Assembly (NCBI GenBank): GCA_028564925.1
Contig: CM053029.1
Location: 193,126,940-193,190,939 of the forward strand
Reading direction: 5' to 3'
DNA from: Lithobates sylvaticus
Taxonomy: Eukaryota > Chordata > Amphibia > Anura > Ranidae
Length of the DNA stretch: 64,000 nucleotides
Both the position numbers and the translations under genes were made by a program. Below the pieces are notes generated by a model. The model was not told the DNA's origin, made no database searches, and was given only the letters and a program-made list of their open reading frames with translations. Position 1 is the first letter of the stretch, and each line of letters starts with the position of its first letter. Below are positions 12,415 through 22,812 of the stretch, piece after piece.

Positions 12415-12480
12415 TCGTCAGGGGCGGGCGGAGTTTGACGCATGCGCACTGTATATAAAACGTCACACGCCTGTGTCGTA
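12415..12480 (+). promoter_or_regulatory. Shared divergent promoter of MADF and Myb-like genes
   Basis: Between the two divergent start codons (12361 and 12673) lie a GC box (GGGGCGGGCGGAG, 12421-12433), the alternating motif tgcgcat near 12440 and a TATATAAAA box at 12452-12460 pointing right. The TATA should serve the MADF gene; the GC box may also serve the leftward gene. Confidence 0.6.
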
Positions 12481-12672
12481 GCCACGATCTGTGAGACGAG
12501 GGGAGAGAAAGCTCACGCACGAGACGATCGCTAGAACGAAGGTACAATTTGAACTTGGTACATAACTAGCCTAGACTGATTAGACCTTGACGCTTCTTTA
12601 TTGAGAAGATTAGGAGAGTTTAGCCTGACATTATTTATAGTGTTTTGTGTGGTGTTGTGTCTTGCAGAGATT

Positions 12673-13855
12673 ATGCACGGATTCAACAATGTGAGTTTTC
12701 TCCCCCTCTTCCTTGATAAGTACAGGGAAATGACCCTATTATGGCAGGCTAAACACCCCGATTACAGCAACAAACCAAAGAGGCACGCAGCCATCCTGAA
12801 ACTTGTGGAATTTGTAAAGCCAAGGATGCCCACGCAACCGTTCGTAAGTTAAGACTCAAAATTGACAGCCTGAGGAGTGCGTATTTCAGGGAGCGCAAGA
12901 AGGTCCTGAAGTCCCAAGCATCTGGAGCTGCAGCAGACCAGGTCTATGTCCCCAAGCTCTGGTACTATGACAGGCTCCATTTTCTCAAAGACCAGGCTGA
13001 TGTCACGGAGTCACTCTCGACTCCTCCTTCCACGCAGGCCACCCCTGATGAGGCTTCCGAGGACCAACCTGGGCCTTCCAGTCTGGAAGAGGTGGAGGAG
13101 CCCAGCTTGAGCCAGGTATAGTAGTTTTGGAACCAATTTTGTGAAAACTAAATGATGTTCAGTTAATTCAGGATCCCCAATTGCTTAGTTCCTAACGTGT
13201 TTTGACATATCAACGGACAGTAGTGTTGGAGACATTTGGGGCAAGAATCTAAACTGCAGGGCTGAGAATTGTATGGTTTTCGATTTGTAAACATTTAGCA
13301 ACAGTCACTAGATGAAAATTGTGTGTGTTTGATGACCAAATAACTCAAATTATGTCCCTTTTTCATACACAGGAAGACCTCAGCCAGGAGGAGGCTGTGG
13401 AATGTGGCAGTCAGGAGGAGAAAGGGGTTAGTGGCAGCCAAGAGGTGGGTAGTGGCAGCCAAGAGGGGGGTAGGCCTAGGAGCCTGACTGTCTCCCAAGT
13501 CCCTACCCTCCGCCTTCCCTACAAAAGGGCGAGAAGGGGGGGTGAGGCGGGAGAGTCAGCGCTCCGGCTGATCAGAGAGGCTTCAGCCTCCCTACATGCC
13601 ACACCCACCTACGAGGAGACCTTTGGCTCCGTGGTTGCCACGAAAATGATGGCTATGGAGGTGGGGCAACGCAACATGTGTGAGGATGTCATCCTCAAGG
13701 TCCTAAATAAGGGTATGGCTGGGGGGATGACCCCACTCACACATGTTTGCGATAGTGACCTTGCTCCACCTCCTCCTCCTCCTCCTCCTTCTGCCACCCC
13801 ACCAGCACCACATCCACAGCGTGCAAGGAAGCGTGGAAGGAAGACAAGAGAGTGA
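12673..13855 (+). pseudogene. MADF-domain accessory gene of Harbinger, two exons, frame-shifted
   Basis: The first exon starts at ATG 12673 and encodes a MADF-type domain: 'FLDKYREMTLLWQAKHPDYS' followed by 'NKPKRHAAI', then after a frame change near 12840 'RKLRLKIDSLRSAYFRERKK' and 'YVPKLWYYDRLHFLKDQ'. The Trp-x(5)-HPDY and closing W-YYD-LxFL pattern is diagnostic. The exon ends at 13115 with a GTATAG donor. Exon 2 (13373-13855, acceptor ACACAG) is Ser/Gln/Glu-rich and ends with a proline run and the basic tail 'RARKRGRKTRE'. MADF proteins bind DNA; insect PIF elements are known to carry one. The second Harbinger keeps only DNA matching the region behind this gene (46784-47113). One lesion in the first exon makes this copy a pseudogene. 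Confidence 0.75.
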
Positions 13856-14640
13856 CGACCTGGATTCAGTCTGGTCTGAGAGAAAATGGGGCCTCTCGTA
13901 GGACCAGAGCCTGGGGACCTAGATGGCATCTGCTGCAGTTCCGGATGTTTTGGACTTCAGGACCAGATAGCACTCCCCTTAAGATACGTACTCCTCAGGC
14001 CACCAATTTTAGAAGCCTGAAAAATTATGTTTGCCGTGGGTGTCCAAGGCTTTGCTAATTCCCCAAGTTTCTCCATCGCTGCGTTCCTCTTTGGTTTGTT
14101 GCTGAGACCTAAATAAAGGTATTTTTGATTTGAAAAAAACATTGCCTATTGTGTTTTACTTTTCTACAATGACAGTTTATTTGTGAGTAGGCAGGTACAT
14201 TTCACAAATCATAAAGTCCAATTAACAAGGGCACCAACAACAAACAAACTCCTACTAAATTTAAGCAACAAATACAAATGTTAATAATGTTGTTTTGCTA
14301 AGTTGAGACACACAGCCCCCCTCAAAAATCTAAATAATTTATCCTGAAAATATGTATTCCAAACAAAATAAAAAAAAAGACAAATCATCCCAAAAATATA
14401 ACAAACATTCTTTTACGATCTGAGGAAAAATAAATATCTAGTCAAGAAATCCTGAAAAAGAATAAATAAATAAGTTTGTGAGAAGTGAGTGTGAATAGGA
14501 GCAGCTAAAACGTCATTCTTCTTGCATTGTAAAGAAAAAGAGAATGCGCTGCATTAAAGACATTTTAACATTGCCGCGTGACGAATGTGCTGTGTCGATT
14601 AGGAACGGTAGTTTTACCTGACCGAGCGCTTCCGTCACAG
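13856..14640 (+). other. 3' region behind the MADF gene
   Basis: The stretch contains an AATAAA at 14112 and otherwise AT-rich DNA without a gene. It resembles 46390-47110 (reverse) in the second Harbinger, including the 'ctgg.ccagata' and 'tcctcaggccac' segments. Confidence 0.6.
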
Positions 14641-14874
14641 AATTTCTTCTGAGCATGCATAGCACTTTGTCCGTCGGACTACGCTACACACGATCGGAAT
14701 TGGTGTGATCGGACTTTGTTGTCGGAAAATCTATCCAGCAGGAGATAGAACTTTGTCCGTCGGACAATCCGAGGTAAACTGTACGATGGTGCCTACACAC
14801 GGTCGGAATTTCCGACAACATTGTCCGATAGGACAGAATCCATCGGAAAATCCGACCGTGTGTATGGGGTTTTA

Positions 14875-15470
14875 TAGTGTGTTTGTGGCAGCACACATAG
14901 GTCCTATATTTTCTTGTCAGCAGCACACATAGTACCTATAGTGTGTTTGTGTCAGCACCCATAGGACTTATAGTGTGTTTGTGGCAGCACACATAGGTCC
15001 TATATTTTCTTGTCAGCAGCACACATAGTACCTATAGTGTGTTTGTGTCAGCACCCATAGGACTTATAGTGTGTTTGTGGCAGCACACATAGGTCCTATA
15101 TTTCCTTGTCAGCAGCACACATAGTACCTATAGTGTGTTTGTGTCAGCACCCATAGGACTTATAGTGTGTTTGTGGCAGCACACATAGGTCCTATATTTT
15201 CTTGTCAGCAGCACACATAGTACCTATAGTGTTCTTGTGTCAGCACCCATAGGACTTATAGTGTGTTTGTGGCAGCACACATAGGTCCTATATTTTCTTG
15301 TCAGCAGCACACATAGTACCTATAGTGTGTTTGTGTCAGCACCCATAGGACTTATAGTGTGTTTGTGGCAGCACACATAGGTCCTATATTTCCTTTTCAG
15401 CAGCACACATAGTACCTATAGTGTGTTTGTATCAGCACCCATAGGACCTACAGTGTGTTGTGAGCACACA
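14875..15470. repeat. 96-bp tandem array, second part
   Basis: This continues the 6190-7521 array in the same phase after the Harbinger, about six units, decaying at its right edge. It ends about 40 bp before the hAT transposase start codon. Confidence 0.95.
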
Positions 15471-15511
15471 TAGGAGCTCTATTTTTTATACAATATACAC
15501 TACCGACTACA

Positions 15512-18500
15512 ATGGCTGGAAGACCGCCAAGGAGAGGCAGACCGTCCCGAGGCAAGAACACAGGGCAAGCAGGCTCTGTTTCTAGAGACAACAGTGCTGG
15601 TCGTGGACGTGGTCGTGCATCGTCATCAGCACGTGGCCATGGGACACGATTGTCTTTGTTTTCGGCAGCTGGACATGTTGAGCCGCATCATGCCGAAGGC
15701 TTGGTAGAATGGATGACCAAGCCCTCCTCATCCTCCTCATCCTCTCTCACCCAGGCTCAGGGTACTGGCAGAGCAGCTGCCAACGTGTACTCAATGGCAT
15801 CATCAGCCACCCCTTCCCTAGACCCACCATGTCCTCCTGAGGAGTCCCCCGAACTGTTTGAGCACAGTGTTGGGTACATGCTCCAGGAGGATGCCCAACG
15901 ATTCGAAGGCTCGGATGATGATACCCAGCTTGAGGAAGGCAGTAGTGTGCGCGCAGAGAGAGGGGATGCTGAAGGACATCAATCTGGCAGTACTGTTCCA
16001 CCAGCTGCAGCTTACTGCCAGGTTTGCTCTAGTGGTGAAGAGGGAGGGGATGATGAGGTCACTGACTCCACGTGGGTGCCTGAAGGGAGAGAGGAGGAGG
16101 AGGAGGATGCGGCGGCACATGTCCAACGAGGCAGGATGCCCCCTGGAGGCCAGCTAGAGGCCAGCACACCAACTGTATCACACCGCAGAGCTCCGCCTGT
16201 GCAGGGCGCTGTCTCTGCACGTTATCACAAAAGTTCTTTGGTGTGGGCCTTTTTTGAGATGAGTGCATCAGATCGCACCACTGCTATTTGCAATATTTGT
16301 CTCAAGCGTATCTCACGTTGCCAAAACATCAGCTGCTTGGGCACCACAAGCATGAGCAGACATATGTTGACCTGCCATGCAGCTCGTTGGCAAGCACACA
16401 TAAAAGAGCCACACCAAAGAACAAAGCGGACCTCTCCTTGCTCCTCATCAGCTGGGATCTCCATCCCCACTATATCTTCAGTCCTCTCTGAAAGCTGCTC
16501 TGAGAGGACTGAAGGTGTAGAATTAGGTGTGTCACAACCAAGTACTTGCAGTACACCGACGTCCGATTGTAGCAGGCAAATTTCCCTGCCCCAGCTGCTG
16601 GACCGTCGAAAGAAGTATACTCCCAGCCATCCACATGCCCAGCGGTTGAATGCTAGCTTGGCTAAATTGCTAGCACTTCAACTGCTGCCTTTTCAGTTGA
16701 TAGACTCGGCCCCCTTCCGTGAGTTTGTTTAATGTGCGGTTCCTCAGTGGCAGGTTCCCAAACGCCACTTTTTCTCACGGAAGGCGATTCCGTCTCTCTA
16801 CCGGCATATGGAAGGCAATGTCCATGCCTCGCTGGACAGGGCGGTCAGCGGTAAGGTGCATATTACCGCTGACTCATGGTCCAGCAGGCATGGACAGGAA
16901 CGTTATCTTTCTTTCACGGCCCATTGGGTCACTCTATTGGCAGCTGGGAGGGATGCAGGACAAGGTGCAGTAGTGTTGGAGGTTGTTCCGCCACCATGCC
17001 TCCAAAATGCTACTACTGGTTGTGACACACCTCTCTCCTCCACCCCCTCCTCTTCTTCTTCCTCCATGGCCTCTTCGAGTGCTCTGTCCTCGGAACCAGC
17101 AGTGCTCCGTAGGCGTACAAGGGGCTACGCGAATACGCAGGCAAAAAGATGCCATGCCGTGCTTGCGCTGGTGTGTTTGGGGGACAGGAGCCACACTGGG
17201 GCAGAGGTTCTGGCAGCTCTGCAGGGGCAGGCTGAGAGGTGGTTGACGCCACGCCAGCTTAAGCCAGGAATGGTGGTTTCTGACAATGGCACCAACCTCC
17301 TCTCCGCCCTGCGACAGGGGCAGCTCGCCCATGTGCCCTGTATGGCTCACGTCCTCAACCTGGTGGTGCAGCGGTTCTTGGGCAGGTACCCAGGCTTACA
17401 GGATGTCCTGAGGCAGGCCAGGAAAGTCTGTGTGCATTTCCGCCGATCTTATAATGCCAGTGCTCGGCTGGCTGAGCTGCAAAAGGAGCTGAACCTGCCC
17501 AAGAACTGCCTAATATGTGACATGCCCACCAGGTGGAACTCAACGTTGGCCATGCTGCAGCGACTGCACATGCAGCAGAGGGCCATCAATGAGTACCTTT
17601 GCGACTACGGCACCAGGACAGGGTCAGGGGAGCTTGGCTTTTTTTCCCCACGCCAGTGGAGCATGATCAGGGATGCATGCACTGTCCTCTCACCATTTCA
17701 GGAGGCCACGAGGATGGTGAGCAGTGACAGTGCATGCATCAGTGACACTGTACCTCTTGTCTACCTGTTGGAGCATACGCTGCGTGGGATAATGGACAGG
17801 GCACTTGAGGCAGAACAGAGGCAGGAAGAGGAGGACTTCCTTGCCTCTCAAGGCCCCCTTTATCCAGACAGTGTTCCTTCTGTCCCACCCATCACACAGG
17901 AAGAGGATGAGGAGGAGGAGGAATGTGTGAGCATGGAGGTGGAGCCTGGCACTCAGCATCAGCAGCAGCAGTCTTTTATGGATGATGTACAGTCCCAACA
18001 AACCAGTGGACTTGTACATGGCTGGGAGGAGGTGGCTGGCGATCATGTCGTCCTCAGTGACCCAGAAGACTCCGGACCGAATGCCTCAGCTAACCTACGT
18101 TGCATGGCCTCCCTGATCCTGCAAAGCCTGCAGAAGGATCCTCGTATTCTTCGGATCAAGGAGAGGGACCATTACTGGCTGGCCACTCTCCTTGATCCAC
18201 GGTACAAGGGTAAGGTTGCGGACCTTATCTTGCCGTTGCAGAGGGAGCAGAGGATGAGACATCTCAGGGAGGCCTTGCAGAAAGGTCTGTGCAACGCGTT
18301 CCCAGAAACTGGGAGGTTACAAACTCCTGGTCCTGGACGACGAGTTGCTGAGGCTTCGGTCAGTAGCAGAAGGAGCGGTGGGGAAGGTGGACGTCTGACC
18401 GATGTGTTCAGACAATTTTTTAGTCCGCAGCCCCAAGGTATGATCGGTTCCAGCAACCATCGCCAGCGTCTGATATTCATTCTTTCCGAACGCACATTCA

Positions 18501-18637
18501 GTGCTGCTGGAGGATTTGTCACCGATCACAGGGTGCGCCTGTCCACCGACTTGGTTGATCGACTGACCTTCATAAAAATGAATCAGTCTTGGATCACCAC
18601 CAGCTACCAGGCACCTGAATCGGATATAACTGAATAA
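15512..18637 (+). pseudogene. hAT transposase with BED zinc finger; one in-frame stop
   Basis: One continuous frame of 1042 codons is interrupted by a single TAA at 16730. Residues 3-15 are AT-hook-like ('RRGRPSRGK'); about 40-235 are Ser/acid-rich; 238-290 form a BED finger (C260, C263, H284, H289). After the stop come 'KVHITADSWSSRHG' (first catalytic Asp region), 'VVSDNGTNLLSAL' (second), 'AHVLNLVVQRFLG', 'WNSTLAMLQRLHMQQ', an acidic insertion, 'LATLLDPRYKGK', and the C-terminal dimerisation motif 'SERTFSAAGGFVTDHRVRLS' to 'FIKMNQSWI'. The usual stretch with the catalytic Glu and the P-L-x-WW motif ahead of 'SERTFSAAGG' is not visible; 'NHRQRL' runs almost straight into it, suggesting an internal deletion. 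It resembles the Ac/ZBED1 branch. The ATG at 15512 follows the array directly. Confidence 0.85.
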
Positions 18638-18769
18638 TTTATAATGTCACATCCCTTCAAGACTGCCTATGCTGATGCTGAGTGACTGTCCTGTTATGTT
18701 CACTGACTATCCTCTTCCTCCTCCTCAATGATCCATTCCTTGATAGCTTGGAAGAACATTTTTGTTTCT

Positions 18770-19660
18770 GGGTGCCACCACACCAGTGCCTAAGGCACAA
18801 TTTTTCAGCCCCTGTATAACAGGGGCGTGTAATTACAATTTTAAAAAAAAATGCTTTGCAACAGGTGTGACTGCTGTGCTCAGAGTACAGTATCTGTGAG
18901 GGGTTGCAGTGTTGTGGCACCAGCACCGTTGCCTAAGGCACAATTTTTCAGCCCCTGTTTAACAGGGGCATGTAATTACAATTTTTTAAGCAATGCTTCG
19001 CAACACGTCTGACTGCTGTGCTCCAAGTACAGTATCTGTGAGGGGTTGCAGTGTTGTGGCACCAGCACCAGTGCCTAAGGCACAATTTTTCAGCCCCTGT
19101 TGGGGCGTGTAATTACAATTTTTAGGCAATGCTTTGCAACAGGTCTCATTGCTGTGATCAGAGTACAGTATCTGTGAGGGGTTGCAGTGTTGTGGCACTA
19201 GCACCAATGCCTAAGGCACAATTTTTCAGCCCCTTTTTAACAGGGGCGTGTAATTACAATTTTTTAAGCAATGCTTTGCAACACGTCTGACTGCTGTGCT
19301 CCAAGTACAGTATCTGTGAGGGGTTGCAGTGTTGTGGCACCAGCACCAGTGCCTAAGGCACAATTTTTCAGCCCCTGTTTAACAGGGGCGTGTAATTACA
19401 ATTTTTTAAGCAATGCTTCGCAACACGTCTGACTGCTGTGCTCCAAGTACAGTATCTGTGAGGGGTTGCAGTGTTGTGGCACCAGCACCAGTGCCTAAGG
19501 CACAATTTTTCAGCCCCTGTTTAACAGGGGCGTGTAATTACAATTTTTTAAGCAATGCTTCGCAACACGTCTGACTGCTGTGCTCCAAGTACAGTATCTG
19601 TGAGGGGTTGCAGTGTTGTGGCACCAGCACCAGTGCCTAAGGCACAATTCTTCAGCCCTG
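18770..19660. repeat. 142-bp tandem array behind the hAT transposase
   Basis: The landmark cagtatctgtgag recurs at 18888, 19030, 19166, 19308, 19450 and 19592, giving 142 bp (one unit 136 bp). The unit includes a small palindrome, cccctgtttaacagggg. It is an older relative of the next array. Confidence 0.95.
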
Positions 19661-21720
19661 TTCAACAGGTGCATGCAATTACAAATCTTGATCTAATAAC
19701 TCACAGCAGGGTCCATTCCTGTGCCCACCAAGAGTAACTGTGAGGGCTTACAGTCTTGTGGCAACACCGTCCACCACCACCACCACCAAAGGCCCAATTT
19801 TTATGCCCTGTTCAACAGGTGCATGCAATTACAAATCTTGATCTAATAACTCACAGCAGGGTCCATTCCTGTGCCCACCAAAAGTAACTGTGAGGGCTTA
19901 CAGTCTTGTGGCAACACCGTCCACCACCACCACCACCACCAAAGGCCCAATTTTTATGCCCTGTTCAACAGCTGCATGCAATTACAAATCTTGATCTAAT
20001 AACTCACAGCAGGGCCCATTCCTGCGCCCACCAAAAGTAACTGTGAGGGCTTACAGTCCTGTGGCAACACCGTCCACCACCACCACCACCACCACCAAAG
20101 GCCCAATTTTTCTGCCCTGTTCAACAGGTGCATGCAATTACAAATCTTGATCTAAATAACTCACAGCAGGGCCCATTCCTGCGCCCACCAAGAGTAACTG
20201 TGAGGGCTTACAGTCCTGTGGCAACACCGTCCACCACCACCACCACCACCAAAGGCCCAATTTTTCTGCCCTGTTCAACAGGTGCATGCAATTACAAATC
20301 TTGATCTAATAACTCACAGCAGGGTCAATTCCTGTGCCCACCAAAAGTAACTGTGAGGGCTTACAGTCTTGTGGCAACACCGTCCACCACCACCACCACC
20401 ACCAAAGGCCCAATTTGTATGCCCTTTTCAACAGGTGCATGCAATTACAAATCTTGATCTAATAACTCACAGCAGGGTCCATTCCTGTGCCCACCAAAAG
20501 TAACTGTGAGGGCTTACAGTCTTGTGGCAACACCGTCCACCACCACAGGCCCAATTTTTATGCCCTGTTCAACAGGTGCATGCAATTACAAATCTTGATC
20601 TAATAACTCACAGCAGGGTCCATTCCTGTGCCCACCAAAAGTAACTGTGAGGGCTTACAGTCTTGTGGCAACACCATCCACCACCACCACCAAAGGCCCA
20701 ATTTTTCTGACCTGTTCAACAGGTGCATGCAATTACAAATCTTGAACTAATAACTCACAGCAGGGCCCATTCCTGCGCCCACCAAGAGTAACTGTGAGGG
20801 CTTACAGTCCTGTGGCAACACCGTCCACCACCACCACCACCAAAGGCCCAATTTTTCTGCCCTGTTCAACAGCTGCATGCAATTACAAATCTTGATCTAA
20901 TAACTCACAGCAGGGACCATTCCTGCGCCCACCAAGAGTAACTGTGAGGGCTTACAGTCCTGTGGCAACACCGTCCACCACCACCACCAAAGGCCCAATT
21001 TTTCTGCCCTGTTCAACAGGTGCATGCAATTACAAATCTTGATCTAATAACTCACAGCAGGGCCCATTCCTGCGCCCACCAAAAGTAACTGTGAGGGCTT
21101 ACAGTCTTGTGGCAACACCGTCCACCACCACCACCAAAGGCCCAATTTTTCTGCCCTGTTCAACAGGTGCATGCAATTACAAATCTTGAACTAATAACTC
21201 ACAGCAGGGCCCATTCCTGCGCCCACCAAGAGTAACTGTGAGGGCTTACAGTCCTGTAACAACACCGTCCACCACCACCACCACCACCAAAGGCCCAATT
21301 TTTATGCCCTGTTCAACAGCTCCATGCAATTACAAATCTTGATCTAATAACTCACAGCAGGGCCCATTCCTGCGCCCACCAAGAGTAACTGTGAGGGCTT
21401 ACAGTCCTGTGGCAACACCGTCCATCACCACCACCACCACCACCACCAAAGGCCCAATTTTTCTGCCCTGTTCAACAGGTGCATGCAATTACAAATCTTG
21501 ATCTAATAACTCCCAGCAGGGCCCATTCCTGCGCCCACCAAAAGTAACTGTGAGGGCTTACAGTCTTGTGGCAACACCGTCCACCACCACCACCAAAGGC
21601 CCAATTTTTCTGCCCTGTTCAACAGGTGCATGCAATTACAAATCTTGATCTAATAACTCACAGCAGAGCCCATTCCTGTGCCCACCAAGAGTAACTGTGA
21701 GGGCTTACAGTCTTGTGGCT
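19661..21720. repeat. 150-bp tandem array with internal (CAC)n
   Basis: About 14 units of 144-153 bp share 'tgttcaacaggtgcatgcaa', 'cttgatctaataactcacag' and 'gtaactgtgagggcttacag'. Each holds a CCA/CAC run of different length, which accounts for the size changes. Blocks correspond one to one with the 142-bp unit (..aacaggggcgtgtaattacaa to ..aacaggtgcatgcaattacaa), so the arrays are two generations of one repeat. Confidence 0.95.
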
Positions 21721-22772
21721 ACACCAACATCTAATGGGGCAAATTTCTGCAGAGTATATACGGCAGGCCCCTACTTTAAAACATCCAACTTAAAAATGAC
21801 TCCTACTTGCAAACGGAAAGAGAAAACAGGAAGTGAGAGGAAATCTACCCCTAGGAAGGGAAATTCGATCCTGTTAGATTTAATTTGGGAAAAAGGTATC
21901 TCCTCTCTACTGATGCTTTATCACCAATCCTTGTTTCAATTAAAACCCCACTTTTCCAAAAACATTTGTCATTGGGACGGAAAGTGAGGTGAAATGTTCT
22001 GAACAGATGTGCAAAGACAGCAAATGTTACAGGGGTGATAACCCCTCCCTATGTTCTCCAAAAAGCTTAAAAATAGATTTTTTTGGGGATGGAGCTACAC
22101 TTCATAATGTACCTGTTCAGATTCTACTTAAGAACAAACCTACAGTCCGTGTCTTGTTTGCACCGCCTGTATACTGCTGTTCAGAGTATATAGGGTTGTA
22201 GGTATAGGGTTTTATTTTGGGTGCGGGGTCCCCCTTAATATCCATACAAGACCCAAAGGGGCTGGGGGGGGGGGGGGTGATGGGGTAGCCATGCCATTTT
22301 TCGCAAGGATTTTCAGCCATATGGCCAGGAAAAGACATGACATTAAAGCCGCAAGTGGTTTTAAATGGCTTCTTTTTTTCATTTACAAATGTCATTTTGT
22401 GCAGGGACAGTTCTAAACACGGGAAAACACATGCCACTTCACAGGCATACTTTAGACACCCCCCAGGTACCATATTTAAAGGAAAATTTCACTTTTTTTT
22501 TTTCACTTTATGCATCATTGAAATGACTGCTCCCGAAAAAACGTTCGTTTTTAAAAGTTCTTTTTGCATTGATATATGTCCCCTGGGGCAGGACCCGGGT
22601 CCCCAAACCTGTTTTATGACATTAACATGCATGTTGGCCGTTGTAATTATCAATTTTGATTTTGAACGTTCGCGTCCATTGTAACGAATAGGGTTCAAAA
22701 ATTTGCGCGAACGTCCGGTCCGTTCGAAGGTTCTGGTGCGAACCGAACCCGGGGGTGTTCGGCTCATCCCTA
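21721..22772. other. Non-coding terminal part of the giant hAT
   Basis: No gene is seen. The stretch has a long G-run near 22265, a T-run near 22495, and from 22680 CpG-rich short inverted motifs (gttcga, gaacc) up to the terminus. It matches 1-1141 in order of blocks. Confidence 0.7.
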
Positions 22773-22812
22773 TTGCTATATAACCACCACAGCAAATACA
22801 CACCATTCGGAC

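Larger units (their letters stand above)
7525..14871 (+). mobile_element. PIF/Harbinger element with three genes
   Basis: The terminal inverted repeats are CCCCATACACACGGTCGG (7527 on) and its complement ending near 14869, flanked by a 3-bp TTA duplication (7522-7524 and 14872-14874). The interrupted 96-bp repeat reads on across the insertion (ggactta/tagtgtg). Length is 7347 bp. Three genes are visible: a DDE transposase (plus, 8031-9939), a Myb/SANT-like protein (minus, 12361-11012) and a MADF-domain protein (plus, 12673-13855). Myb and MADF genes diverge from one 312-bp promoter region, while transposase and Myb genes converge on a 1-kb region with a conserved hairpin. Subterminal DNA repeats TCGGA-type palindromes at both ends. 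Two-gene Harbingers are well known; a copy with both MADF and Myb partners is unusual to me. Confidence 0.9.
5561..22772 (+). mobile_element. Giant hAT element, 17.2 kb, with nested Harbinger
   Basis: The termini are TAGGGATGGGCC at 5561 and its near-complement GGCTCATCCCTA ending at 22772 (11 of 12 match). The flanks carry a perfect 8-bp duplication, TTGCTATA, at 5553-5560 and 22773-22780, the hAT length. Without the nested Harbinger it is about 9.9 kb. Order: subterminal hairpin (5572-5611), palindromic CCAAT/TATA promoter, 96-bp array, BED-finger transposase, 142- and 150-bp arrays, and a 1-kb terminal region shared with 1-1141. hAT elements are usually 2.5-5 kb; the extra length is tandem repeat and nested element. 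The transposase is broken, so this copy is not autonomous. Confidence 0.9.

Noticed and set aside
13319-13372. Start codon at 13319 for the second MADF exon
   Set aside because: The ATG lies inside the intron, upstream of the ACACAG acceptor at 13371; the exon continues from the first MADF exon instead.
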